Below are positions 21,478 through 32,956 of a DNA stretch of 64,000 nt, piece after piece. Origin of the DNA: Rosellinia necatrix. Lineage: Eukaryota > Ascomycota > Sordariomycetes > Xylariales > Xylariaceae. The translations under genes were made by a program, and so were the position numbers. The notes under the pieces were generated by a model. The model was not told the origin of the DNA, searched no databases, and was given only the letters and a program-made list of their open reading frames with translations. Location: assembly GCA_021209875.1 (NCBI GenBank), contig JAGYVD010000001.1, forward strand, positions 1,364,001-1,428,000, read 5' to 3'. Positions within the stretch are counted from its first letter, which is position 1. Each line of letters starts with the position of its first letter.

Positions 21478-22313
21478 GATGTGTAGGTTATGGGTGTATA
21501 TATATATGCCTATATATATATATATATCTCCTCGGGTGGGGATGTGTGTATGTGTATGTGTGTGTGTGTGTGTGTGTGTCTGTCTTCTTACTGTTTATAT
21601 GCCAATTGTGGAGAGGGTGTAACGGAAATATGCGATTTGATAGACTCAAATATGATGTAAAGAAGCTTGCTAAGCGAGATGATTATTCTTGAATTTTTTT
21701 ATTTCGTTTTCTTTTTTTTTTTAAAAAAAATAAAAAATAAAAAATTGAATCAATAAAACAATAAAGGCTTGATGATCCAGATGTTACGATATCTTTTAGA
21801 TGTTTATAACCAATTAAGTACCCGACGGGGGGATACATGGCAGATAGTTGTAGTTGAAGGCTGCTGTGGGGCTTGCCCCGGACTATCTTGGTTTGTACCT
21901 CGGTTCTGACCCAAGCCGGCTTGGTTGGGCTGCCCACCCCGGTTGCTACCTTGCCAGATCTAGATCCAGTTGGGATAACTGAGTAGAAAGAAAAGTCACA
22001 GTCTCTTATTGTTGTAATAGGGGCCTAGATTTCATGGCATATGCTCGGCCGGCTCACCAATCAAATGCTCTGGCTACTATCTAATGTACAACTGCCATAT
22101 TGCATTGCAGTCGACGGATACCGTCCGTCGCTGATTGCAGCAGCCATGCTTTCTCTCCGAATGGAGCGGTTTCAACTTGTCGGTGTATGACAACGTGACA
22201 CAGAGCTTCGTCGCTTCTTCCATGCCCGAATACCCATAGACAGCATTACGGTTTTCCTTTTCTCTCCATGTATATGACCTTTTGTGAAAGCTTCTTAACT
22301 TGGGCTTCGTAAT
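21478..22313. other. Intergenic region with TG microsatellite and T/A inverted tract
   Basis: Contains an ATATAT tract (21500-21527), a (TG)n microsatellite (about 21545-21580) just before the hydratase start, and a T-run/A-run inverted tract at about 21697-21745. No gene seen. Confidence 0.6.
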
Positions 22314-24916
22314 CTAGGCAGAAAGTCCGCGTTTTTCGCTCTCGGTAAAGAAGATAACCATTCGCCAAAGCTTCTTCACTAGGGCCTCGGCCTCATCGTC
22401 CAGCGCCTTAGATATAGTGTCAGCAAAGCTTTAAAAAAAAATTAAAAATAAAAATAAAAATAAAAATAAAGGAAAGGAAGAAAGAAAGACGTAACCAATG
22501 GAAAACGAAGGGGTACCATACCTCTGCTAATTCCACCACTAGCTCTTCAGGCTTGCCATGCTTCCGCAGATGCTCCTCCACGACCTCAATTAACAGCTGC
22601 TCTTGGACGCCGAGATACTCAACCAGTTTCTTCTCTACAAAAGGACGGAGCTTCTCGCGAATAACACCCTCGTCCAAGTAGTCCCACTTTACGTCCCATC
22701 CCCAAAGACCATCCTTTTCATTGGGGATCTCTTGAGCAAGAGCGCGCACGGCTTGATCGCGCTCCTCGTCGGACATGGCAGCTGCCATGGTTGGTTCAAA
22801 CTTGATAGGGATGAGTTGCCGTCTTGTGGTTGGATCCTCATCCTCATCTTCGAGAAGGCCTTCGACCTCGGCGATGGTTTTCCTCTGCGGAGCGGCGCGC
22901 TGCGCCTGCGCCTTTTGAGCAGCAGCACCGAGAGATAGCTTGAAGGGTTGCGGCGCCGAGAGGCCGATCCTGGCAGGGTGTCTTTGCTCCATTTCTTGTG
23001 CCTGCCTCTCGAGGAAGGAATCGGCCATGCCGCGAGCCTGTTCGCGCTCCGCCTCTTCCTTGGCCCGTTCCTGCTCTTCCGCCAGCCGATCAGCCTCGTC
23101 AGCCGCGTTTTCTCTCCCCCTCTTAGCAGCGCGATCCCGCATCCAGGCACTACGGTCCTTGTAATACTCCTCTTTCTTCCGTGCCGCTTCCACATCATCG
23201 TCGAAATTTTGTAGCCAGCGGAGTGCCTCCTCCCGTTTTGCAGCCGCGTTTTCTTCGTCTGTGACGTCACGGCCTTTCTCTCGCTCGAGGGCGGCCGTCC
23301 GAGACTTCTCACGGTTGAGCCAACGTCGTTCAGCATCCAGATAAGCCTTTTCGGCCTCCGACTTCTGTTTGGCGACCCGCCGTCGCTCGAGTTCCTCGTC
23401 GCTCGCCGAGTCGTCGTCTTCCTCATCTCTGTTATATGTCATGGCGCCGTTAGCAACGCCACCATTAACGAAATTAACGGATCTGTTGTAATCTTTGCCC
23501 ATGTCTGACTTTAGTCCCTTGGGACCGGATGGCGCGTTAGGCACCCGTCTTGGCCCGAGCGGGATGTTATTAGTATTAGATGGTGGTGGCGAGGAGAGCC
23601 GCGAATGCCTGGCAGCACCGTTCCGTTGGCGCTCGAGGGCTTCAAGTTCCTCTTCCTTTTTCAAGCGTTCCATATCCCGTTGGACGCTTCGCTCCCTGAA
23701 GGCCGCGATTTCAGCGGCCACGGTCTCTCTCATCTCAGCCGGGATATCGGCAAGTTCGTCTTCTTGTGCCAGGGGAATATTGACGACTTCGACGTTCTCT
23801 CCATTCTGTGCAGACGCTTCGCCCATGGTAACATCGCCATCGGCATCCGCGCTAGACCGTGCCGGCGGGTAAAACATGTTCTTGATTGTCTGCTTTAACG
23901 CACCTCTTGCGGCCTCGAGCCTAGCCTCCGAGCCTGCCTCATCTACTCTGCCCTCCTTATAATCTTCCAGTAATTTTGTCGATTTCTCGTCAAATCGGAA
24001 TTGGAGTTGGGACTTGTCGAACTTTTCGTATGTTGCATCGTCCGCCGCGGCTGTATCGGAAGGGGTCTGCTTCGTGGTGGGAATTTCGATGTCACGGAAG
24101 ATCTCTGATGCAATCCAAAGGGACTCAGTATCTTCAAATTGAACAAATCCAAACTCTAGTTCTTTCCCGCTCGAATCCACAGGGCGGTCCCAACGCCGTA
24201 ACTTGCCTGCCGCATTCAAGATCTGTTCAATGCCTTGATTGCCACCGACCCCAGGCGTGATGCCGTTGACGAATATGGTTCGGACGACTTCGTCTCTGGT
24301 GGGCTGCACCAAGGACTGTAGATTATCTCTCATGGCCTGGCGAGCCTGGTCGAGGCCACGGTCCATACCGACACCGGCCCTCGGGCCAGCCGACGTTGGT
24401 GTCTCGCTATCCTTGCGACCCGGTGCGCCAGACGCAGAGGGCTTCCCCCGACAGAGCTCCGAGGCGAATCACGGGGGCGCTGAAGTTGATGTTGGGCATG
24501 TTCGGGGGGGCTTGGAAGTTGGGGGGCATGCCGCTGGGTCGATTAGCTTGAGTGATGCTGGGCTGCTGAACGCCAGGTGGTGGCGCCATTCCTGGGGCAG
24601 ACATGCCTGGTGGAGGTCCTGCGCGCGCTGGTCAGTATGAGGGGGAGGGCGAGGACGACTCCGGAGGGGGGCCTGTAGCAGGACTGACCAAGACCAGGTG
24701 CAGAGGGCATGCCAGGGGGGGCCATTGGCACCCGGGTAGGAGTTGTACGTCGGCGGTGGGCCGAAGCCAGGCACTTGAACACTTGGTCAGCGATGCTCGG
24801 TTGCTAGCAGGACGGGATGACGCAATGCATCGATGGCTGCATCAGCAGCGTCACGGCGCAGTGACGGCAAGCCATCCGTTGGCCGCCTTACCTCCGCCAT
24901 ATGGATTGTAGGCCAT
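22314..24916 (-). CDS. rbm25: RBM25-like splicing factor with RRM and PWI domains, two homopolymer frameshifts
   Basis: Nuclear pre-mRNA splicing factor of the RBM25/Snu71 type associated with U1 snRNP. Exons: 24916-24892, 24773-24689, 24618-22522, 22406-22314. The N-terminus is Pro/Gly/Met-rich (VPGFGPPPTYNSYPG.. then SAPGMAPPPG). The RRM has RNP-like blocks TIFVNGI and LEFGFVQFED. A long Arg/Glu/Lys coiled region with many ERE/EEE runs follows. The C-terminal PWI domain includes LWGWDVKWDYLDEGVIREKL and is completed by exon 4 (ALDDEAEALVKKLW). To read through, one base must be skipped in the C7 run (plus 24715-24721) and one in the C5 run (plus 24445-24449). An alternative acceptor at 24782 could avoid the first but gives a less likely peptide. 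The second can be avoided only with a weak GTCGGG donor. Confidence 0.88.
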
Positions 24917-25564
24917 GCTTGCTGAGGAGAGATGCACGGGGGTCGCGTGTGCCCGAGCCGGATCCGCGTTTGTGGGAGGGTGTGGAAATGCTTGGTTCGC
25001 GAGGTGGAGTGTCCGAGACCGAGCGAGGGTGAAGGGTTCCGGTACTAGGAGCGGGTGTGCGTCGCGTGCAAACTTGTACGTCGCAAAGAGTGGCTTCCCA
25101 TTTTTGCGACGACGACGCTTTGAGGGCAGGCGCGAGAATCTCGATGCAGGTGCCACCTCGTAGCGCCACTACGATCGCGCTTAACTGTGGCTGAAGTGCT
25201 TTGAAGTGCTCTGTGCTAGTTACTTAGATAAGGCCTGTGCATACCCCAGCCGTGAGTGTAAACCTACGTAGGCAGGTACTTTTATTAGTGTAGGTAGGTA
25301 CCTAGGTACATACTGAGTCGCTCTTCCGTAGCTTAGGTACACTACATGCGGAAATACATACGCCCAAGGGCATAACTATCAACTTTTTGAGTTGGGGCTG
25401 CAAATCTATGGCCTGTTGATGGCACACATCTCGTGCTGCGACACTTCTCGCATGTCCATCCTGTCCTTTGCAGGAATCAACAATTGCGCCAGGAACCGCG
25501 AAGCAGTGCGTTTCTGCTCCGCCGCCTGTACTGTATAACGCCGGCACTTTCGTGTGTGCCCGAG
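24917..25564. promoter_or_regulatory. Divergent promoter region of rbm25 and mrps21
   Basis: Two housekeeping genes start on opposite strands from this 650-base region, so it probably acts as a shared promoter. It contains TAGGTACCTAGGTAC-type motifs at about 25265-25315. No gene of its own is seen. Confidence 0.5.
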
Positions 25565-26400
25565 ATGTATGCGCTCCGAAACAGCCAAACCACCCTCCGC
25601 CCACTCACATATTCCCCGTCTCACTGACATTTCCTGGCAGGGCGGAACTCGGCCGGGCCGCTCAAGCAGCCATACGTTCAACCTCTCTGCTGCGAGCCGC
25701 GCCGATACGGCCCCAGTCATGTCGCCCTATCACCCTCGGAGGCACCGCCTCTGGCCGGCATCATATGTCTACTAGCCCCGATCGCCGCTCCCCCGACCAG
25801 ACCGCTAGGCCTACACCTGTTCCCATCTCATTATCCAAGACTCAACAACACCGCCACCACCAGCACCACCACCATCATCACCAACAACAACAACAACCCA
25901 GCCGCTCCGCCTCCAATTGGGCGAGTCCCGGGGCCGGTGCATCAGGACGCCTCGGTAATATTGCTGGCCTCAGTCCCCGCAGACTCAGGAGCCCGTCGTA
26001 CGATTTGGCCTTCGGTGGCGCGAAACAGTCCGAAGAGGAGACCAGGGCGAGGGAAGGGTCTGATGACGATTCTCTCTCCATCGAGATTGCCGATATCCAG
26101 CCGAACAGACATCCCAAGATCGAGCCACCGGTTGCCCCGCGGGCCCAGCTACGCTTGGTTCCTCGTACCGGCCGCACCGTCTACGTCAGGCATAATGTAG
26201 ATGTCGCCAGATCCTTCAAGCTCTTGGCCATCCAGGTCGCGCAGAACGGCGTGCGCCGAGACGCCAAGGCGCAGCGGTTCCACGAGCGCCCCGGAGCGAA
26301 GCGGAAGCGGCTCAAGAGCCAGCGTTGGCAGAAGAGATTCAATGTCGGCTTTAAGGCCACTATTGCGAGAGTCCGGCAGCTAACCGCGCAAGGCTGGTAA
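25565..26400 (+). CDS. mrps21: Mitochondrial small-subunit ribosomal protein bS21m, start codon split by an intron
   Basis: Component of the mitochondrial 37S ribosomal subunit. The last 70 residues carry the bS21 signature (TGRTVYVRHNVDVARSFKLL, then a basic RRDAKAQRF..KRKRLKSQRW). Proposed exons are 25565-25566 and 25641-26400, 253 aa. The unspliced frame has no ATG before AELGRAAQAAIRSTSLLRAA, which looks like a mitochondrial presequence. A GTATGC donor after AT at 25566 and a CTGAC..TTTCCTGGCAG acceptor at 25640 join AT+G into ATG, giving M-A-E-L-G-R. Alternatives are a longer unspliced frame from the ATG at 25468, or the internal M in HHMSTSPDRR. The middle has His/Gln-rich repeats from CACCAC/CAACAA. 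Divergent from rbm25. Confidence 0.85.
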
Positions 26401-26837
26401 ACCCATGTACATTATGACGAGTATCCCGCATCAGGCATCTACAGAATCTCTTTGTGATATAGAGCTCCCATGTACCACCTGTTGTCTACGCCATTTAGAC
26501 CAAGTTAGCCCCAGGGGAAGTGCTATGTTCATTATACGTGATCACCCTTTTAAATGATAACTTTGGCCTGAGCGAAAATCTCACTCCTCTCTTAGTATGG
26601 TCCTTTCATTCAACACCCGCAGCGTCTTTATTTGCGGTCTTTAAAAGGTCCTTTGATTGAGCCCACCGGATTAGTTTACGGTTACGAACATCTGCATCGT
26701 GGACCTAACAAAGGTAGCTCCCTAAAGTGAACGGACCTTGACTAATCGTCATGCACAAATTAAGGGCAGAAAACATTCCGTCGGGCCCCTAGCAAAAGGC
26801 CAAACCCATCTCAAGTAGCATTGCTCACATATATGTC
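26401..26837. other. Short intergenic spacer between mrps21 and the kinesin gene
   Basis: Tandem same-strand spacer holding the 3' end of mrps21 and presumably the kinesin promoter. No gene or clear motif seen. Confidence 0.45.
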
Positions 26838-29800
26838 ATGTATGCTACATTTAATTGGGCGTATGAGACCCAAGGTGCGACGAGCTTCGTTGAGCACATT
26901 CCAGATCCAAGAATTCCCTTCGATGCCGTCGGGGTTGTTAACTCACCAAGGACAAGAATCGTCCCAAGACCTCAAAATGCTACCTGTACAGCGCCGAAGA
27001 TGTATCGTGGTGGCAAGACCGGCATATGTTCCAACAATCCTTCATCGAGGCGGTTCAAGGACAATCGCGACGTGGGTATCAGTTCAGATCTCAGGCCATC
27101 AATTCAGCCGGAGGCTTTCCAGAAATTCGGTAATGACGATGCATCTATGCTTCAAGCCGAAGATTATGCCAAAGATCAATCGGCCCTGCCTGGGTTTGCC
27201 AAACGGAAAGTAAGCCTGAATAAAGACGGCGGTAAGAACACCAGTGACAGATTACAATATTAGCGATTTCTTGTGATGCCTGACGCGTTAACAGCCCCTT
27301 TCAATACGCACGGGGAATTTCAGGCGTTCGAAGAGAAGGTTAGAGGGTTTGACGAGAAATTTGATGCCGTGCAAAAGATGATTGATGAAACAATGATGAA
27401 GATCAAAGGCTTGGAGAACGATATCAGAGTGATCAATGATAGAGGTATGCGCGAGCCCCCTGTGCCTTACCCATTCCTAACTAAGGACTTGGATGAACTT
27501 CAACACGACTAAGATTATGAGTTAGCTAGTACGGATAAGGGGCAGACAGGATCCGATACGGACAACCCAATACCAAAAAAGCCGCCACGGGCCCCCAAGC
27601 AAGAGTGGACTCGAAAAGGAGCGGAGCGAGAATTGAACACATCGGAGCTTCAAACGCAGCTAGAACATATCCACATCACAATCCAGAAGCTGTCGGTTGA
27701 GCATGCAATACAACGAGAACAACTCAACAGTTTATCTGAGGGCGGACCCCTGGAAGAACGGAAAAGGCTGGGATCACAGTCGAACGAGCTTCTCGGGAAA
27801 CTGGACACCATAGCACAGCAAGTTGGAGACAGCATTCGCGGTTATCTGGAAAGATACGATGAACATATGACGATAATCACATCCAATCATCTGGACGCGC
27901 TTCGAAAGACCGTGGAGGGCAATCTAGATCTGTGGAACGAAGAAAAGAGGCAGAAGGCCGAATTTGAGGAAGAGCGCCTACGGGAATACGCAAGCGTCGT
28001 GAGCTCGTACCAGCACGAGATAGAGCAGCTACAGGGAAACAATGCCAACAAAGAGACAGTCCTTGAGCAGCTCCGTACTGAATCCCTGGGCGAGCGAGAG
28101 AAGTTGTCCAACCAGCATAAAAGGGAGTTGAACGATAAGGCACTCGAGTGTTCGCGGTTACTAGAAGCACAGCGCCGCAGACAAGAACGGCTAGTGAGTT
28201 GGCACAGTAGGAAGGCGGACGAAACGAATAATAAATGGTTAGAAAAACTAGACTCGGTCCAGCAAGAGAATATACGTCTATTACGGGAGAGGATCCGAGA
28301 ACAGGCGGAATGCCAAATGGAAATACGGAAATCGGATGAACGAGTCCAAGACCTCACCTCCGATCTCGTTCATTTCAAACAAGAACTTAAAACGGTGGGA
28401 GAGCGGAACCAGGAACTAGAGAAATTACTGAGCACAAGCAAGCAAAATATACCCCATGAAGACGTAGAAGCAGTTCGCAAGGAACTAAAGGAGCTTCATG
28501 TTCGACACAAAGACAATCTAGTGGAAACCGAACAACTTCGTAAGACGAAGTGGGTTCTACAAGAGCAACTCAGGGATTCCGAGGCTGAACTTGACAGCCA
28601 TAGGCAAGAAATCACGAAGTGCAAGAGGAGGCTGGAGGAGGCGCCACAGGAGATAGAGGCACTTCGAAACGCGCACCAAGCCGCGGCCCAGCAGCTCCAG
28701 GAAGACTTTGCCAGGGAGAAAGCACTCATGGAGGAAAACCATGAGAGACAGATACGTGCGGGCAAGGAGAAGCTGGAGAGGTTGGAGCAACTCGTAGAAT
28801 CCCTGAGAAGCTCGAATCACGAACAGGCGGAGCAACACCGTAAAGTGCTCGAAGAAAACACTCACAGGCGGCAGGACGACGCGCAAAGGATGACAACCGA
28901 GTGGCAGGCGGAACTCGACGAATCACGCAGGCTCCTTCACGAGGAGAAAGCGAACACGCACAAAAGCGATGCGAGAATCGAAATCCTACGGCGCGAAACC
29001 GAAGAAGCGCATGCCCGAAGCCTCGAGCTCGCCTCCGAGCTCGAGGAGGCTCGGGACGCCCAACGATCCGCCCTCAAGACATGGGAAGAGCTCAAGCTGG
29101 CCTCGCAAGACGCCTCGAAAGACATGGAGGTTCTCCGCCAGGCCCTCGCGCGCGCCGAAGACGAGAAGAGGGCGCTGAGCGAGCAGGTTTCGCAGCTCGG
29201 CGCCGAATCGCAAGCGACGAGGGCGGAAAACGGATCCCTGGAAAGTAGGCTCAGGGACGTGACTGGCAGTCTGGCGACGAAGACGGAAGAGGCGTCGAGC
29301 GCCGCGCAGGAGTCGCGCGAGCGGGGGCGGCAGCTCGCCGCCCTGCAGACGCAGCTCGCCGAGTCCCGCGCGCAGGCCGGGCTCAGGGAGACGCGGCTCG
29401 AGCAGGCGCGGCTCGCGCTGCGCGAGGAGCGGGCCGCGGGCGAGCGCCGGGCCGCGGACCTAGCGGCGCGGGCGGAGGAGGCGCGGCGGGAGGTGGAGGA
29501 TACGCTGACGCGGGCACTGGAGCGCGAGGAGGCTCGGCGGGTGCTGGTGTTCAACGAGTTCCAGAAGCTGCGCAAGGAGATCCGCGTCATGTGCCGCATC
29601 CGGCCGCCTCCGCCGCCAGCGGCAGCGGCAGAGGGTAGCAGCAGCAGCAGCAGATCGAGTGACGCGCCGGCCGTGCTGGAGTACGAGACGTCCGAGGGCA
29701 GGTTCCACGGCAAGCCTGCCGGGCTCGAGATCATCTCCCAGAAGGCGCTGTACGGCACCGCGACGCAGGTCGAGGACCGGACGAAGCATTATCACTTCGA

Positions 29801-31118
29801 TCGCGTGTTCGAGGCTCACGAGACGAACCAGGACGTGGTGAGTGACCAAACGGGCTTTAAGGCTATAAGAACCCCCCCTTTTTTTTTTTTTTGGGGTCCA
29901 GCTATTTATTATGCTTCTACGGGATGTTCGCGCCTACTTAACGCTGACTGCCGCAGTGGCTCGAGATCGGCCAGTTCGTGCAGTCCTTTATCGAGGGGAG
30001 ACAGGTCACGATATTCTGCTATGGGCAGACGGCCACGGGCAAGACGTACACGATGAGCAACTCGGCGCCGGGCGCCGTCGACGACAAGGGGCAGCCGGAC
30101 CTCACGCACGAGGGCATCATGCCACGGTCGAAGGCGCTCATATTCGAGGAGGCCGGCAGGCGGCGGGAGAGGGGCTGGGCCGTGGCGGTGCGCGGGTGCT
30201 GCTACGAGGTCTATGTCAGGGAGATCCGCCTCCTGCTCCCCGGCAGGGTGGTCAAGACGAAGAGCCTGGACCCCACGGGCCCGCCGTGGTGGCGCGTCCG
30301 CGACCCGGAGTACCGGGCCCTCGACTCGGCCGCGGACTTCGACGCCATGTTCTCGGGCGCGATGGAGAGCCGCACGTTCGCGGCGACGACGTCCAACTCG
30401 AGCTCGTCGCGGTCGCACTTCATCCTGTACCTCGAGTTCGAGGCCAGGTCGCCGACGATGCGCCGACCCACCAGGGGGAGCCTCTGCCTCGTCGACCTAG
30501 CCGGGTCCGAAGATCCTCATAAGGCCAGCGCCCCCCTGGACGACCGAGCTATGCCAGGACGGGGTAGCGTCGTGGCGGCGGGTGGTCCCGAGGAGGCGGA
30601 GAGGAGGAGGATTCGAGAGCAGTGTCTGAAGGAGGGGATTGCGATCAACCAGTCCCTCCGGGTTCTCAGGAAGTCGGTATCCAGAATCAGGAACCCGACG
30701 GCGGCCAACGGGAAGCCCACGCTCGAGGGGGGGGACGAGGAGAGCTCGACCCTGGCCAAGTTGCTCGGCCCCTGTCTCGGACGCGAGAGCATGGTGCTCA
30801 TGTTTGTGATGATCAACCTAGGGGCTGACAACCTCGCAGAGACGAAGGCGGCGCTGGAGTGCGGGAAAGAGGTGAGTGTCATGGCGGCGTCCGGGCTTGA
30901 CGTGTCACATCAGGCGTTGATGCGTGGGCTGACGTGGACGTGGACAGATCGCGGAGATCAAGCTCTCGCCCAAGAAGACGCCCCAGCAGCCACCCAGCGC
31001 GGATGAAACGTCAGCGGCCGAGAGCAAGAGGGCCGAGGCTGTCGAGAACCCCCCCAACCTGATGAAACCGGCAGTCAGCAGAAACAGCAGAAACAGCAGA
31101 GTCCCCAGGCCCCAGTGA
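26838..31118 (+). CDS. Long kinesin-14 (C-terminal motor kinesin) with extended coiled coil
   Basis: Minus-end-type microtubule motor by family. Exons 26838-27231, 27295-27444, 27514-29837, 29957-30871, 30948-31118; phases agree, 1317 aa. Residues 1-180 are poorly conserved. From about 200 to 865 there is near-continuous coiled coil. The kinesin-14 neck and motor start reads RKEIRVMCRIRPPPPP (about 869). P-loop GQTATGKTYTM (about 981; usual GQTGSGKT), switch I NSSSSRSH (about 1104), switch II LVDLAGSED (about 1137). The segment after switch II is unusual: INQSLRVLRKSV replaces the common NKSLSALGDVI, and ESSTLAKLLGPCLG replaces the common NSKLTRLLQDSLGG, a microtubule-contact region. A 57-residue tail follows. 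Start ATG and the first intron are less certain than the rest. KlpA/Ncd relatives are usually about 700-800 aa. Confidence 0.85.
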
Positions 31119-32956
31119 TAGGCGGGGGGCCCAGGGGAGCCCGGGGAGCCTGGGGAGGTTTCGACATGTGTACATCCACCACTGACCGTGTGTATTGGGC
31201 GCAGGTATCAGTACCGTAGCATCGACGAACCGGACATGCGGGAACTCGTTTCACTCCCGTTCGTGTGCTCCGTTCGTGTGCCCCCGTTCGTGTGCTGGAT
31301 GGCCATCGATGTACCATTGACAAATCCCGGCCTGCAATGCCACCCCGGGTCACTACAGAGTACGTATGTATGTATGTATGTATGTATGTATATACTTAGA
31401 TAGTACCCTGTAAAATCCGTGGACGTGGGAAGCTCCGTGGTTGTTGTTCTAGAAAAGAAGGAAGTTGACGGAGTGGGGGGGTGATGTGATGCCGAGCGAG
31501 GTGCTGGTCGTGCGCGTATGTAGATACTACTTATACATACATATGTAGGTACTCAAGTCATTATATGTGCATACATCGGTAGGTACTTCCTAACTTGCCT
31601 ACCTACCTACCTTACCTACCTAGGATGAAGTATATGTGGAATATTAAAACCGCATGTGCACCATGCGCGCCGTCCATGCTTACTTCTGGCGCGCTAGTGC
31701 CAATCTTTTATATTATATCAAGACAACCTAACCTTTCTGTAGTGTAGTCCAGTGTCTCGGGTCCATATTATGACGGCTCTTCCTGAATACGCTAACTACT
31801 ATGCATGTATATATGATATACAGCATAAATGAGATTGAAAGTGCCTCAGCGTTTCTGTTCGTCAACCATATTTTTGCTATCTACATAGGTTGGTAGGTAT
31901 GTAGTTGTTGTTGATTATGCAGGTATGGAACGGGAAGCTGAAGTTAACGTCCTTCGTATAAATTGGGGTAGATTAAGTACTCAAGTATCCATGTAACGTA
32001 ACTACGGTGTAAGTGTGAGATGCCCGTCATCCGCGTTGACACCTGCTTACCTAGCTCTTGGGTATGTCTGCATAGGCGGCTGTTTGATGCCCTATGCATA
32101 AAATACCAGGTCGGTAATTAATTGGGCATCGGTGCCTGACCCATGGAATGTGATGGCGCTCGGTTAACCCCGTGGTGCCTGAGTCGTGAGTCGTGGGATG
32201 TGATGGTTTCGAGTGCGTCACGTCACACTTCTTGACTCGTGGGGTTTGTGTGGCTGAATTACACGAGGTCTGCCGTCGGTACAATGAAATCTCAAATCAG
32301 CCTTGGTAGCTTATCTCGATAGCAGCCCTGAACCTTGTAGATCGTTCGGCTAACTACTTCTCTACATAGTATCGCGAGCATCACACCCTCCAGCAGTTCT
32401 TAATGCAGTAGCCATTTGTCAGGTTCTACCGGGCAGGTTGTATGTATCCGGCTATTATATATATTTTTGGAGTAAGGCTATCACCATCCCACGCCCTACG
32501 ATAACGATGACGGCACATATCTGGACGTGTGTTTCAACTCTCTCCATGCGCCAGCGCGGCTGAGCTAAGTCGTTTTCTCTTTTCCGCATTCAATGAACCA
32601 CCCAGTCCGGGTATCGATGACCCGAATACATCTAATTAGCCCTAGTAGACTAATGTTTGGGTATCATAAATCACAAGTTCGCACACAACTCCCGCCTTGA
32701 CAAAGCTTATACCCCAACCCGTGACCCCTTTTGACGTAACTCCAACCTGCTCTAGAATCTGCTAAAAATGACGAACACACCCGCCACACTAGACCGCCGC
32801 CGTGACTAATACACACTTGCTTTACCTGCTGAAGTTGAGCCATAAACACCCCGGGCCATCCCGATAATATAGAAAAACTGGCGCATCACCTTAGAAAAAA
32901 AGAAAAAAAAAGGGGGGAGGGGCTTCAGGGGAAACCCAAGTCAGAAACACAGACAC
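31119..32956. other. Intergenic region with GTAT and ACCTACC repeats
   Basis: Contains (GTAT)n at about 31362-31390 and a cluster of TACCTACCTACC / ACCTACCTAGG units at 31545-31625. No gene seen. A run of A and G at 32893-32920 lies next to the esterase 3' end. Confidence 0.55.

Noticed and set aside
20434..21622. Plus-strand frames of 230 and 238 aa
   Set aside because: Shadows of the enoyl-CoA hydratase gene, which has clear crotonase motifs and a PTS1 end.
24407..24449. Extra intron in rbm25 (GTCGGG..GGATAG, 46 nt) instead of a frameshift
   Set aside because: Phase fits but the donor is poor and no branch site is visible; removing one C from the C5 run gives a smoother protein.
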